Shown here in pieces: positions 8,290 to 16,784 of a DNA stretch of 53,167 nucleotides. Positions within the stretch are counted from its first letter, which is position 1. Each line of letters begins with the position of its first letter. The notes under the pieces were generated by a model. It was given only the letters and a program-made list of their open reading frames with translations. It was not told where the DNA came from and ran no database searches. The stretch comes from an uncultured Sulfolobales archaeon (GTDB lineage Archaea; Thermoproteota; Thermoprotei_A; Sulfolobales; Acidilobaceae): positions 1-53,167 of the forward strand of contig CAKZTZ010000015.1 of assembly GCA_937921695.1 (NCBI GenBank). Direction: 5' to 3'. The position numbers and the translations under genes were made by a program.

Positions 8290-9240
8290 TTGGAGTATAC
8301 TAGTCTAGGCGGGACGGATGTCAAGATATCGAGAGTGGGTTTAGGAGCGTGGCAGTTTAGCGACGCGTGGGGGGTTAAAGATTATGGTATAGCTAAGTCT
8401 ATAATAGCTAAAGCTCTAGAGTTGGGGGTCAACTTTATAGACACAGCTATGGTTTACGGGCGGGGTCTAAGCGAGCAGTTCATAGGCAACGCTCTCAAAG
8501 AGCTCAACGTTAATAGGGATGATATAGTGATAGCTACTAAGATACCTGGAGAGTTCCTCAGCCCCCACGACGTGTTTAAAGCTGTGGAGAGGAGCTTGAA
8601 CAGGCTTCAAACAAGCTACATAGACTTACTTTTGATCCATTGGCCCCCATGCTGGCATCATATCCCTACATGTGTCTACATGAAGGCTTTAGAGAGGCTT
8701 GTAAACATTGGTAAAGTGAACTACCTAGGGCTTAGCGACTACCCCGTAGAGCTGGTAGACGCTGCTAGAATGTGCCTTTCTAGGGTGGATATTGAAGCTC
8801 TCCAAGTCAGGTTCAACCTAGCGGAGAGGTGGGCTGAGGAGGAGCACATACCTTACGCTGAGGAGAACGATATGACTGTGATGGCGTGGAGCCCCCTAGC
8901 TAAAGGAGCTATAACGGGGAAATACACGCTAGAAGATGCGCGGAAACTTCAGGATTTAAGGGTTAACGAGCCACTATTCCAGCCAGACAACTACCCTCAA
9001 GTATTAGAGCTAGCTAACATTGTTAAAAACATAGCCTCTAAATACGGGAAGACCCCCGCTCAAGTGGCTTTAAACTGGCTCATAACATATAGTGACGTAA
9101 TAGTCCCCATACCCGGGGCTAGGAGCCCTCAACAGGCTGAAGAGAACGCCGGCTCAGTAGGGTGGAGGCTAACATACGAAGACTGGAGGGCCTTAGACGA
9201 GGCTAGTAGGAAGCTTAGAATAACATATGTAACATTCTAA
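8290..9240 (+). CDS. aldo-keto reductase
   Basis: 316 aa NAD(P)H-dependent carbonyl reductase of the AKR superfamily. The full catalytic tetrad is present: D51, Y56 (DTAMVYGRG), K84 (IATKIPGE) and H117 (LLIHWPP). The C-terminal coenzyme loop reads VIVPIPGARSPQQAEEN. It resembles the yhdN/tas-like subgroup; the substrate cannot be read from the sequence. Start is TTG 8290 with the ribosome binding site GGGAGGG at 8274-8280, 9 nt upstream. Confidence 0.9.
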   Translation: MEYTSLGGTDVKISRVGLGAWQFSDAWGVKDYGIAKSIIAKALELGVNFIDTAMVYGRGLSEQFIGNALKELNVNRDDIVIATKIPGEFLSPHDVFKAVERSLNRLQTSYIDLLLIHWPPCWHHIPTCVYMKALERLVNIGKVNYLGLSDYPVELVDAARMCLSRVDIEALQVRFNLAERWAEEEHIPYAEENDMTVMAWSPLAKGAITGKYTLEDARKLQDLRVNEPLFQPDNYPQVLELANIVKNIASKYGKTPAQVALNWLITYSDVIVPIPGARSPQQAEENAGSVGWRLTYEDWRALDEASRKLRITYVTF

Positions 9241-9279
9241 CAGCCAACAGGGGGGCCTCACAGCCCGGCGCGGCCGCCA

Positions 9280-9360
9280 TTTATAAAGCGTGAATTCTAG
9301 TTTATTGTTTTCTCTCACACCACGTCTTAGTATGATTACCCTAAGGCTACAATTATATAG
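9280..9360 (+). promoter_or_regulatory. promoter region of the PLP-enzyme/MFS pair
   Basis: AATTATATAGG at about 9350-9360 is a TATA-like box 31-41 bp before the GTG start at 9391, so a short leader is expected. A second AT box (ATTTATAAAG, 9280-9289) lies further up, just after a very GC-rich block (9266-9279). Confidence 0.45.
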
Positions 9361-9390
9361 GTTTTAAGATTGTGAAATTAGAGAGGCGCG

Positions 9391-10776
9391 GTGGAAAAGT
9401 TGGCCTCCTCAGCGGGTGAGACGGGAAACAGAGAGTTTGAAGTTGACAAGCTTTTGAATGAGGCTGAAAAATTAGATGTGCTTGTTTCCGGGAAGTTTTT
9501 CGCGTATATTTATGAGACTGGAGACGAGAAAGTGAAAAATACTGCGATGAAAGCCCTGCTAAAATTTTACAATAAAAACATGCTTGATTTCACTGTTTAC
9601 AGGAGTGCTATCTTCTTCGAGAAAGAAGTTTTAAATTTCGCAAAGAAGCTGCTTCACGGGGAAAACACCTACGGGACCTTCACCTATGGCGGGACTGAAA
9701 GCATAATTCTCGCCGTTCTATCAGCTCGAAACTATTTCTGGAAGCGGAGAGGCAGAGATGTAGTCCCCGAGCTTCTAGCGCCCTACACTATTCACCCTTC
9801 TTTCGCGAAAGCCGCCCATTACTCTGGAATGAAAATCAGGTATTTTGATATAGATGAGAAGTTAAAAGCCGATGTTGAGAGCCTTAAGGGGTCGGTAAGC
9901 GATAAAACAGCGTTAATAGCCGTCTCAGCCCCCAACTGGCCCTTCGGCACTGTAGACCCGGTTAGGGAGATTGCGGGTGTTGCAGTAGATGAGGGGATAC
10001 CCCTACATGTTGACGCGTGTCTCGGAGGCTTTATCCTGCCGTTTTTCGAGAAGCTAGGCGAGAAAGTGGAGCTTTTCGATTTCCGAGTAGAGGGGGTAAC
10101 GTCTATCTCCGCGGACCTCCACAAATACGGTTATACTCCTAAAGGCGCCTCTATCGTTTTATTCCGCTCGGCAGAGTTGAAAAAAGAATCTATGTTTGTC
10201 GACGTCCAGAACCCCGGGTACGTCTTCGTCAACCCCGCCGTCCTCTCTTCACGGTCGATAGGCCCCCTAGCTTCCGCGTTCGCGGTAGTGAAGTTTTTAG
10301 GCGAAGATGGTTATCTGAGGTTATCTAAGCATGTGCTAGAGGCTAGGGAGACAATACTTAAGGGTTTAGAACCCCTAGGCTTTAAGAGTGTCGCACCGGT
10401 TGAGTCACCTATTTTAAGCCTTTTCAACCCCGATGTTGACCTGCTATCTTTCACGCTGGCGATGAGAGAGATGGGGTGGCATTTCCATCTCCAGAGGGAA
10501 ATAGAAAGGTATTCAATACCTATGAACATACATTTAACGATATCGCCAATCCACAGGGAAACAGCCGGGGAGTTTATCGCGGACGCGGAGAAAGCGGTGG
10601 GGAAAAGTAGAGTTAAGAGAAGTTTAGCTGAAATATTATCAGTTGAGAGTCTCCTGGAAGATTTAACGAGTGGAAAGATAGATTCGAGCATCGCACCGCT
10701 GCTCGTCGACATGTTCGACCCGAAAATGGTGGAAGAGTTTGTAAAGGATATCGTGGTAAAGCTATACGGTGATTAA
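9391..10776 (+). CDS. PLP-dependent lyase/decarboxylase, sphingosine-1-phosphate-lyase-like
   Basis: 461 aa, group II decarboxylase fold. GGTES (100-104) binds the cofactor phosphate, D208 in HVDACLGGF contacts the pyridine nitrogen, and K245 in DLHKYGYTPKG is the Schiff-base lysine. The GTFTYGGTES and LHKYGYTPKG patterns are closer to S1P lyases than to MfnA-type decarboxylases, and the protein is longer than MfnA (about 380 aa). The true substrate is unknown. Start is GTG 9391. Its last 8 bp overlap the MFS gene. Base use differs from neighbours: the 5' end is A-rich (9421-9480: 22 A, 15 T), which hints at transfer. Confidence 0.8.
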   Translation: MEKLASSAGETGNREFEVDKLLNEAEKLDVLVSGKFFAYIYETGDEKVKNTAMKALLKFYNKNMLDFTVYRSAIFFEKEVLNFAKKLLHGENTYGTFTYGGTESIILAVLSARNYFWKRRGRDVVPELLAPYTIHPSFAKAAHYSGMKIRYFDIDEKLKADVESLKGSVSDKTALIAVSAPNWPFGTVDPVREIAGVAVDEGIPLHVDACLGGFILPFFEKLGEKVELFDFRVEGVTSISADLHKYGYTPKGASIVLFRSAELKKESMFVDVQNPGYVFVNPAVLSSRSIGPLASAFAVVKFLGEDGYLRLSKHVLEARETILKGLEPLGFKSVAPVESPILSLFNPDVDLLSFTLAMREMGWHFHLQREIERYSIPMNIHLTISPIHRETAGEFIADAEKAVGKSRVKRSLAEILSVESLLEDLTSGKIDSSIAPLLVDMFDPKMVEEFVKDIVVKLYGD

Positions 10777-11938
10777 GGTGAGACTCCTGCTAACAATAGG
10801 ATTCATAATAATAACCTTCACGTCTCAATACGTCTGGGTCACTTTCTCACCGGTTTTAACTAATATAGCGGAAGACTTAGACGTGAACCCGGTATTAGTA
10901 GGTTACCTGGCGGTTCTCTACCCTATCTTCTTCTTGATCCTTACTATTCCCTCAGGAATACTTTTAGATAAAAACTTCCGCTTCTGGCTGGCCTTCGGCG
11001 CTGTCATGACTTTTCTCGGCGGGTCGTTGAGGGTCTTAATGCCCTACTCTTACCCCTGGCTCTTCATCTGCCAGCTTTTAGCTGCTATAGGTCAACCGTT
11101 CCTCCTCAACGGCTTCGTTCCGTTCGCCTCGAGATTATATGAGAAGAGGAGGGCGCTAATTATCTCTGTACTGAGCCTTTCAATGTATCTCGGAATAATA
11201 TCCGCTCTAGCGGCGGGATATTATCTGTATACTGTTGGCGGGGTGGTGATGCTAATAATCCCTAGTGCAACCCTCTCTCTTGTTGGAATCATATTCTTCC
11301 TCTCGGGGATCCTCCTCGTCAAGCAGGATTCCCCCATGTCAGGGTACACTTTTAGAGTAAGGGAGGTTGTAGGAAAAAGGGATTTATGGATGCTCGGGCT
11401 CATCCTAGGTTTTGGCATTGCTGTTTTCGACAACCTGGCAACATGGCTTCAACCTGTGATTGAAACAGTTGGTCTAGGAAAATACGCTGGTCAAGCTGTA
11501 GCGCTCACATTAGTATCCGGTCTAATAGGTATATCTTTTATTCCAAGCATAGTTTCAAGGCTGGAAACTAGGACTATCTACCTTAGGACCGTGATCCCCC
11601 TAATAACAATCTCCTTCATAACCCTCTCCAGATACCATGAGGTTTACGCACTTTACAGTCTTCTAGCGGCTTCAGGATTTCTAATGATGCCGGGCTACCC
11701 ACTGATAATGGACTGGATAGGCAGATTTCATAGAAAGGAAATCCAAGGAAGCGCGACCGGCTTCGTGGGCTTCATCAGCAGGATAGTATCCGTTATCCTC
11801 CTATTCTTAGCTCCCCAGTTTATAGGAAGCGTGAAATACTACTTCACCTTCCTGGCAGCGGCGACTGCTTTAGCGTTCCTCTTCGCTCTACAGCTACCAA
11901 ACGACAGGAAACTGAGAGTACAGCTCGATAAAACTTAA
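10769..11938 (+). CDS. MFS transporter
   Basis: 389 aa with about 12 hydrophobic helices. The helix 2-3 loop carries a degenerate MFS signature (GILLDKNFRFWLAFG). Start is GTG 10769 inside the end of the PLP enzyme, so the two are coupled. That suggests it moves the substrate or product of that enzyme, but this is an inference from context. No close subfamily recognised. Confidence 0.75.
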   Translation: MIKVRLLLTIGFIIITFTSQYVWVTFSPVLTNIAEDLDVNPVLVGYLAVLYPIFFLILTIPSGILLDKNFRFWLAFGAVMTFLGGSLRVLMPYSYPWLFICQLLAAIGQPFLLNGFVPFASRLYEKRRALIISVLSLSMYLGIISALAAGYYLYTVGGVVMLIIPSATLSLVGIIFFLSGILLVKQDSPMSGYTFRVREVVGKRDLWMLGLILGFGIAVFDNLATWLQPVIETVGLGKYAGQAVALTLVSGLIGISFIPSIVSRLETRTIYLRTVIPLITISFITLSRYHEVYALYSLLAASGFLMMPGYPLIMDWIGRFHRKEIQGSATGFVGFISRIVSVILLFLAPQFIGSVKYYFTFLAAATALAFLFALQLPNDRKLRVQLDKT

Positions 11939-12236
11939 CAGCAGGACGCCTAAACAGCAGCTTTCTATAGTCTAATGCGAGGGAAATACTGAAAGTCGTG
12001 TTTCCATGTTCCTCTGCAAATACCGGGAATAGCCTGTAGTGGGGTTTTTAAGCTCTCTGCCTGCCAATAATATAGTTTGAAGTTAAAAATACGTGAGCAT
12101 TGCTCTTAGAGATGAAGAGTTAAATGCGGAATATTATTTTAAATATTTAAATGATGTTAATATTTAAATGACGATTTATAAATAAAAATATTACCCTAGC
12201 CTGAAACTCTTTTTATATTGAAGGAGGTGTGTAAGA
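11939..12236 (+). promoter_or_regulatory. malate dehydrogenase promoter with two direct repeats
   Basis: The spacer holds two 15-bp direct repeats, AATATTTAAATGATG at 12142-12156 and AATATTTAAATGACG at 12159-12173, 17 bp apart. Next come a TATA box (TTTATAAAT, 12175-12183) and the ribosome binding site GGAGGTG at 12223-12229, before the TTG start at 12237. The repeats abut the TATA box and could be operator or activator sites. Nothing is seen in the first 120 bp. Confidence 0.5.
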
Positions 12237-13166
12237 TTGATATCCATAGTTGGGACGGGTAGGGTTGGAACGGCCACGGCTCTCATAGCCCTTCTCAGGG
12301 GTTTGGATAACAAGATCGTCCTTGTTGACGTAGTGCCCGGGCTTGCTCAAGGGGAGGCTCTAGACCTCGGCCATGCTGCTGCTATCCTCGGTATCGATGC
12401 TGAAATAGTTGGTACTGAAGATTTCAGCGCTATAAAAGGTAGCGATATAGTTTTAGTGACTGCTGGTAAGCCTAGGAAGCCTGGGATGACTAGGGAGCAG
12501 CTTCTGGCAGATAACGCTGCTATAGTTGCTGATATAGCTTCTAAGATTAAACAGTATGCTCCAGACTCGGTAGTTATAATGACGACTAACCCTCTAGATG
12601 CTATGGTCTATGTTATGTATAAGAAACTCGGGTTCCCGAGGGAGAGGGTTATAGGGTTCAGCGGCGTCCTAGACTCTGCTAGGCTCGCATACTATACTTC
12701 ACAAAAGCTTAAAGTGAGCGCATCCTCTATAAACCCAGTAGTCATAGGGATGCACGGGGAAGCCATGTTCCCAGTGCCTAGGCTATCAACAGTAGCCGGG
12801 GTCCCACTAACACAGTTAATGTCTAAGAGTGATGTAGAAGCTGTAGTTAAAGAAACTGTACAAGCTGGGGCAGTGATAACAAAGCTAAGGGGCTATAGTA
12901 GCAACTACGCCCCAGGAGCGGGAGTAGTCCTCATGGCTGAGGCTGTTAAGAGAGATGCGAAGAAAACTTTCATAGCAAGCATATACCTAGACGGAGAATA
13001 CGGGCTCAGAGACGTCGTAGTAGAGATCCCAGTAATAATCGGGAGAGGGGGCGTGGAGAAAGTAATAGAACTCCCACTAAACGAAGAAGAGAAACAAGGA
13101 TTCATAAAAAGCGTCGATGCTGTAAAAGCTCTCATAGACGCGCTACCAGAAGAATACAAGAAGTAA
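12237..13166 (+). CDS. mdh: malate dehydrogenase
   Basis: 309 aa, LDH/MDH superfamily, reversible NAD(P)-dependent malate-oxaloacetate conversion. Nucleotide motif G-T-G-R-V-G at 6-11. The substrate loop GKPRKPGMTREQL carries R80 and R86, and R149, D146 and H173 (GMHGEAMFP) complete the active site. Arginine in the loop, rather than glutamine, indicates malate over lactate. Start is TTG 12237 with an ideal ribosome binding site. The 3' end is strongly A-rich with A-ending codons. Confidence 0.93.
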   Translation: MISIVGTGRVGTATALIALLRGLDNKIVLVDVVPGLAQGEALDLGHAAAILGIDAEIVGTEDFSAIKGSDIVLVTAGKPRKPGMTREQLLADNAAIVADIASKIKQYAPDSVVIMTTNPLDAMVYVMYKKLGFPRERVIGFSGVLDSARLAYYTSQKLKVSASSINPVVIGMHGEAMFPVPRLSTVAGVPLTQLMSKSDVEAVVKETVQAGAVITKLRGYSSNYAPGAGVVLMAEAVKRDAKKTFIASIYLDGEYGLRDVVVEIPVIIGRGGVEKVIELPLNEEEKQGFIKSVDAVKALIDALPEEYKK

Positions 13167-13336
13167 TAGGCATAAACTGGGAGAGCCTCCATAAACACAA
13201 GTTTCCCCTCTCATAAACCTGTTTTTAACTTAAACCCCTCATTTAGTTAAAAGAATTCCCTTCAGCGTTATCTCGACTTCTCTTGTAAGCTATAATATTT
13301 CGACTTTCCCCTATGCTTTGTTTGAGCGTTTAGATT

Positions 13337-14293
13337 TCACTTAGGGAGGTTTTGAAGCTGGGAGGTGATTATGAGGGTCCAAGGCTCGCTGGGGAGTGGC
13401 CACATTACTAGGATCTCTACTGATAGGGGTTCTCGTGAGGCTATTTTTGGGGCTTCTATTCTGCCTAATAAAATATCGATTAGGCTAACTTCCTTCTTAA
13501 TAGTCTTTGCCGGGGCGTCTTCCGGCAATTGTGCGAGTTCTCGAGCTCTTTTTAAAGCGTCTTCCAGCGTGCCCACCATGTCTATTAGGCCTAGTTCTTT
13601 AGCTTTCCCCCCAGAGTATACTGAGGCTCTAAGTATTTCATTCCAGTCCCTTATCTTATCTCCCCTATGCTCTCTCACCTTAGAGGCGAAAACCCCGGCA
13701 ACATCGTTTATGAAGCTTTGGACCACTTTTAGATCATTCTCTGTAAGGTTTCTATAGGGGCTCCCCACATCCTTAAGGTCTCCACTCTTAACTGTAGTAA
13801 TGTTTATACCAAGCTTCTCGTACAGCCCCTTGAGGTTCACGAGCACAGCAACCGCCCCCGCAGAACCTACGAGAGCTGTAGGGTGGGCAATAATCTCCCT
13901 AGCAGGTAGAGTTATAAGGTATCCCCCCGAAGTCCCGTAGCCTGTTATATAAACAATTAAAACCTTCTCTTTAGCGAGCCCCTTAACAATCTCGTAAACC
14001 TCAAAAGCAGCAGAAGTACCGCCAGGACTATTAACAATTAAAACTACAGCCCTAGCCGCCGGGTCCCCCCTCACAATATCCACTAACCCCTTAACATCCC
14101 TAGGAGTTAAAGCACCGCCTAGAAGAGGCTTCTCATAATCAATAACACCTTGAAGCTTCAAAACAGCAACATATGGAACTTTAAACGCCGCCGGGCCAAC
14201 CCAAATAAGGGCAACCCCAATAGAGCCTAACAATATCAACATTGAGAGAGCTAAAGCTAAAACCGTAACCAACACAACCCTACGGCTAGCCAC
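13337..14293 (-). CDS. sppA: signal peptide peptidase SppA (S49 protease)
   Basis: 318 aa. One N-terminal membrane helix (about 5-33) anchors a serine protease domain that degrades leftover signal peptides outside the membrane. S122 in GYGTSGGYL is the nucleophile and K174 in KSGDLKDVGSP the general base. Their 52-residue spacing equals that of the Bacillus SppA dyad (S147/K199, from memory). The oxyanion segment is NSPGGTSAA (88-96). Single-domain size is as expected for archaea. The coding strand goes from T-rich at the 5' end (27 T, 9 A in the complement of 14221-14280) to balanced at the 3' end. Confidence 0.92.
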   Translation of the reverse strand: MASRRVVLVTVLALALSMLILLGSIGVALIWVGPAAFKVPYVAVLKLQGVIDYEKPLLGGALTPRDVKGLVDIVRGDPAARAVVLIVNSPGGTSAAFEVYEIVKGLAKEKVLIVYITGYGTSGGYLITLPAREIIAHPTALVGSAGAVAVLVNLKGLYEKLGINITTVKSGDLKDVGSPYRNLTENDLKVVQSFINDVAGVFASKVREHRGDKIRDWNEILRASVYSGGKAKELGLIDMVGTLEDALKRARELAQLPEDAPAKTIKKEVSLIDILLGRIEAPKIASREPLSVEILVMWPLPSEPWTLIITSQLQNLPK

Positions 14294-14495
14294 GGCAGAC
14301 CAAACCTCAGAAACTTATAAGGTCGCAGAACTTTATATTATTAAGCGCCTATAAATGCTTTCACGTCCAAGCAACTATAAACCTCTAAGAATCTAACATT
14401 GTCCTCTACACGCTAACAATAGAATCTCTAATACCTATGGGGTTCACTCCTCATTAACATTTAAAGCCTTAAAAGAGTCCAGATAACTTGGCGAG

Positions 14496-14511
14496 CCCGA
14501 GTATACTCGGG
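14496..14511. promoter_or_regulatory. perfect 16-bp palindrome just upstream of tRNA-His
   Basis: CCCGAGTATACTCGGG is a perfect inverted repeat ending 7 bp before the encoded G-1 of tRNA-His. It could fold as a leader hairpin or be a dimeric protein-binding site. The centre GTATAC is too close to the tRNA to be its TATA box; an AT-richer block at 14481-14488 suits better. Confidence 0.6.
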
Positions 14512-14518
14512 TCTCAGT

Positions 14519-14596
14519 GGCCCGGGTAGCTCAGCTGGTTAGAGCGCCGGGCTGTGGACCCGGAGGTCCCGGGTTCAAATCCCGGCCCGGGCCCCA
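14519..14596 (+). tRNA. tRNA-His (anticodon GTG)
   Basis: Full cloverleaf: acceptor 14520-14526 pairs with 14586-14592, the anticodon loop CTGTGGA gives GTG, and the T arm is CCGGG-TTCAAAT-CCCGG. The extra G-1 needed by HisRS is in the DNA at 14519, opposite discriminator C73 (14593), and CCA is encoded (14594-14596). No intron. A T-rich stretch at 14605-14625 may end transcription. Confidence 0.96.
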
Positions 14597-14660
14597 CGCT
14601 TCTGCTTGTTTCTCTCTATTTTAACTTTCAGTTCTAATTTATTGGGTTTGGTGGTTTAGC

Positions 14661-15524
14661 TTGGTTGATGTTAGGGTTGTTGATGCGACCCCGCAGGCTC
14701 AGGGGTTTAGCTCTGTATATCTTGTTGGCGGCTCTAGGGGTTATGCTATTATAGATGCTGGGCCTTCCAACGGCTCCAGTAAGGTTCTTGACTATGTTAG
14801 GAGTGCTGGTTTAAGGGTTTGCTGTATAATCTTGACTCACATACATATAGACCATGGGGGGGCTTCCGGGGTTCTCTCAAAGGAGCTAGGCGTCCCGGTC
14901 TACGTGCACCCTAGGGGTTCTAGGCATCTCGTCGACCCTAGCGTGCTCTGGGAGCAGTCTAGGCAGGCTTTGGGGCTTGTAGCTGAATACTATGGTAAGC
15001 CTACCCCAGTTGAGGAGTCTATGGTTAAAGTTCCAGGGGACGGTGACACTATAGATTTGGGAGGGGCTACTTTAAAAATAATATACACCCCGGGGCACGC
15101 CAGCCATCACATGAGCGTCTTCCTAGTAGAGGATGGCGTAATGTTTACAGGAGACTCGGGGGGAGTAGTAGTAGAAGGGGAAGTCAAAGCGCCAACAACA
15201 CCCTACCCGTTCAAGCCGAAACCATACCTGGAAAGCATAGAGAGAATGCTGAGAGAGAACGTGAAGAAAGCAGCCCTAGCACACTATGGGATAACAGGAG
15301 AAGGAGCCCAATACCTCAAATGGCACTCTGAAGAAGTTAGAACATGGCTTGACGAAATAGCGAAACTAGTATCGATGGGAATAAACGACCCCCTCAAAAT
15401 AGCGGAAGAACTAGCATCAAGAAATAGAAACGCTAAGATAGCCGTGAACTCTAGAATATCACATTTATACTATAACAGTGTAATGGGAATGACCAGAGCA
15501 GTGCTAGAAGGCGAATGGCCATAA
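14661..15524 (+). CDS. metallo-beta-lactamase-fold hydrolase
   Basis: 287 aa. The di-metal motif H60-x-H62-x-D64-H65 is in LTHIHIDHGG. Further ligands are the H of TPGHASHH and the D of FTGDSGGV, with a late H in ALAHYGITGEG. The C-terminal 70 residues are helical, like the glyoxalase-II/lactonase-type members. The exact substrate cannot be given. Start is TTG 14661 (MVDVRVVDATPQAQG). T-rich 5' end, A-rich 3' end. Confidence 0.85.
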   Translation: MVDVRVVDATPQAQGFSSVYLVGGSRGYAIIDAGPSNGSSKVLDYVRSAGLRVCCIILTHIHIDHGGASGVLSKELGVPVYVHPRGSRHLVDPSVLWEQSRQALGLVAEYYGKPTPVEESMVKVPGDGDTIDLGGATLKIIYTPGHASHHMSVFLVEDGVMFTGDSGGVVVEGEVKAPTTPYPFKPKPYLESIERMLRENVKKAALAHYGITGEGAQYLKWHSEEVRTWLDEIAKLVSMGINDPLKIAEELASRNRNAKIAVNSRISHLYYNSVMGMTRAVLEGEWP

Positions 15525-15581
15525 ACGGCCTTAAAACCCTACTTCTCCCGTAACTTCCCTGATTCTAGATATGCTTTCAAA

Positions 15582-15806
15582 TCATATAGTCTTCCAGAGT
15601 TTCCCACCGCTCTTGAGAGCATCTTGGTTTCTAACCCACCTCATCATGAAACTTTTGTAACATTCTTTACTACAGAAAACCCATGGGGTGCTGTTTATGC
15701 AGCATGTTTTAACTATTACTGGCTGCCCCCTTAGAATCCTCCCGCAACCCGTGCATCTTATAGCTATCACGTTATTTGCCTTCAGCTGGAAGGGCAACTT
15801 TTTCAC
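15582..15806 (-). CDS. small Cys-rich zinc-finger (TRASH-like) protein next to Thi4
   Basis: At most 74 aa. Cys pairs: CTGC ([10 protein letters not shown]), CC (VKTCCINS) and C-x3-C in [10 protein letters not shown]. The last is typical of TRASH-type metal-binding domains. From ATG 15806 it would overlap the end of Thi4 by 35 bp. A GTG at 15770, one base after the Thi4 stop, would give a 62-aa product that keeps all cysteines. Tight coupling to Thi4 suggests a job in sulfur or metal supply for thiazole synthesis; that is an inference. Confidence 0.65.
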   Translation of the reverse strand: MKKLPFQLKANNVIAIRCTGCGRILRGQPVIVKTCCINSTPWVFCSKECYKSFMMRWVRNQDALKSGGKLWKTI

Positions 15807-16572
15807 CTCTCAAGTCTTCCGCTATGATCTCAGCCACCCTCTTACCGCTCATTAACATGCCCCCGAATATGGGGCCCATTCTAGGCAGCCCGTAAACTGC
15901 ACATGCAGCTATACCTGTAACATAGAGGCCCGGGGCTACCCTCCCAGCATGCTTAACTACTAGTTTTTCAGACTCTTCCGAGTATGCGGACTTCTCTCCT
16001 GCAAGGGTTATACCTAGCTCAGGTATTTTCCTCGAAGCTACAGATATAATCTCCGCATCGTGCCCTGTAGCATCCACTACAGCCTTAGCTTCAGTGTATA
16101 GGGGGTCGACGTGCATGCCGCTCATCTGGATTGGGGTCCAAATCCAGAGGATCCCAGTTATTCTCGGAGGGTCACTCCTATATATAACGTCATCAACATG
16201 GACCCCTAGAAATATCCTAGCTCCAGCATCTATAGCCTTAGATGCTAGTTTAGCTATCAAAACAGAAGGGTCTACAGTGTAAACCCCATACTCTGAAGGC
16301 TCATATCTAACACCGAACTCGCTAAGAATAGGTAAAGCCTCCTCCTGGAAAACTATCCTAGGAAGCATATTGCCCCCAGGCCCAATACCTCCCCCGAAAG
16401 AGAATCTACGCTCGAAAACTACAACTTTAAAGCCATGCTTAGCAAGATAATAGGAGGCAGTTAGCCCCGAAGGCCCGGCGCCAACTATAGCAACATCTAC
16501 TTCAGAAACTTCTTCTAAATCCCTTAAAGCGCTCTTGATAATAGCCCTTCCAATATTACTCTCTCTAAGCAA
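15772..16572 (-). CDS. thi4: thiamine thiazole synthase, Thi4 family
   Basis: 266 aa. Dinucleotide motif [10 protein letters not shown] near 27-36, [21 protein letters not shown], and the terminal [18 protein letters not shown] mark Thi4. It makes the thiazole of thiamine from NAD and glycine. Yeast Thi4 gives up a Cys as sulfur donor. Lining up [15 protein letters not shown] by hand with the yeast segment puts Ala at that place, so this enzyme should be the catalytic, sulfide-using type known from archaea. I could not confirm the alignment. The ThDP enzymes in this window depend on this cofactor. Confidence 0.92.
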   Translation of the reverse strand: MLRESNIGRAIIKSALRDLEEVSEVDVAIVGAGPSGLTASYYLAKHGFKVVVFERRFSFGGGIGPGGNMLPRIVFQEEALPILSEFGVRYEPSEYGVYTVDPSVLIAKLASKAIDAGARIFLGVHVDDVIYRSDPPRITGILWIWTPIQMSGMHVDPLYTEAKAVVDATGHDAEIISVASRKIPELGITLAGEKSAYSEESEKLVVKHAGRVAPGLYVTGIAACAVYGLPRMGPIFGGMLMSGKRVAEIIAEDLRGEKVALPAEGK

Positions 16573-16784
16573 ATGATCCCACCAAACTGTAAACAGTAAT
16601 TCTCTAGTATTTAATTCTATAGTAAACCTGGTTATTGATGCACATTAAAATCTTAAGCTATATTTCTCCTAAAGCGTTTCATTTGAACCTCACGTGACTG
16701 CATGTTCTCACAAGGCTATGTAGTTTTGGGTTTAACCTTGCAGGATTTAGAGGAGCTTATTAAATGTGAATGTGAGCTCTTTTA

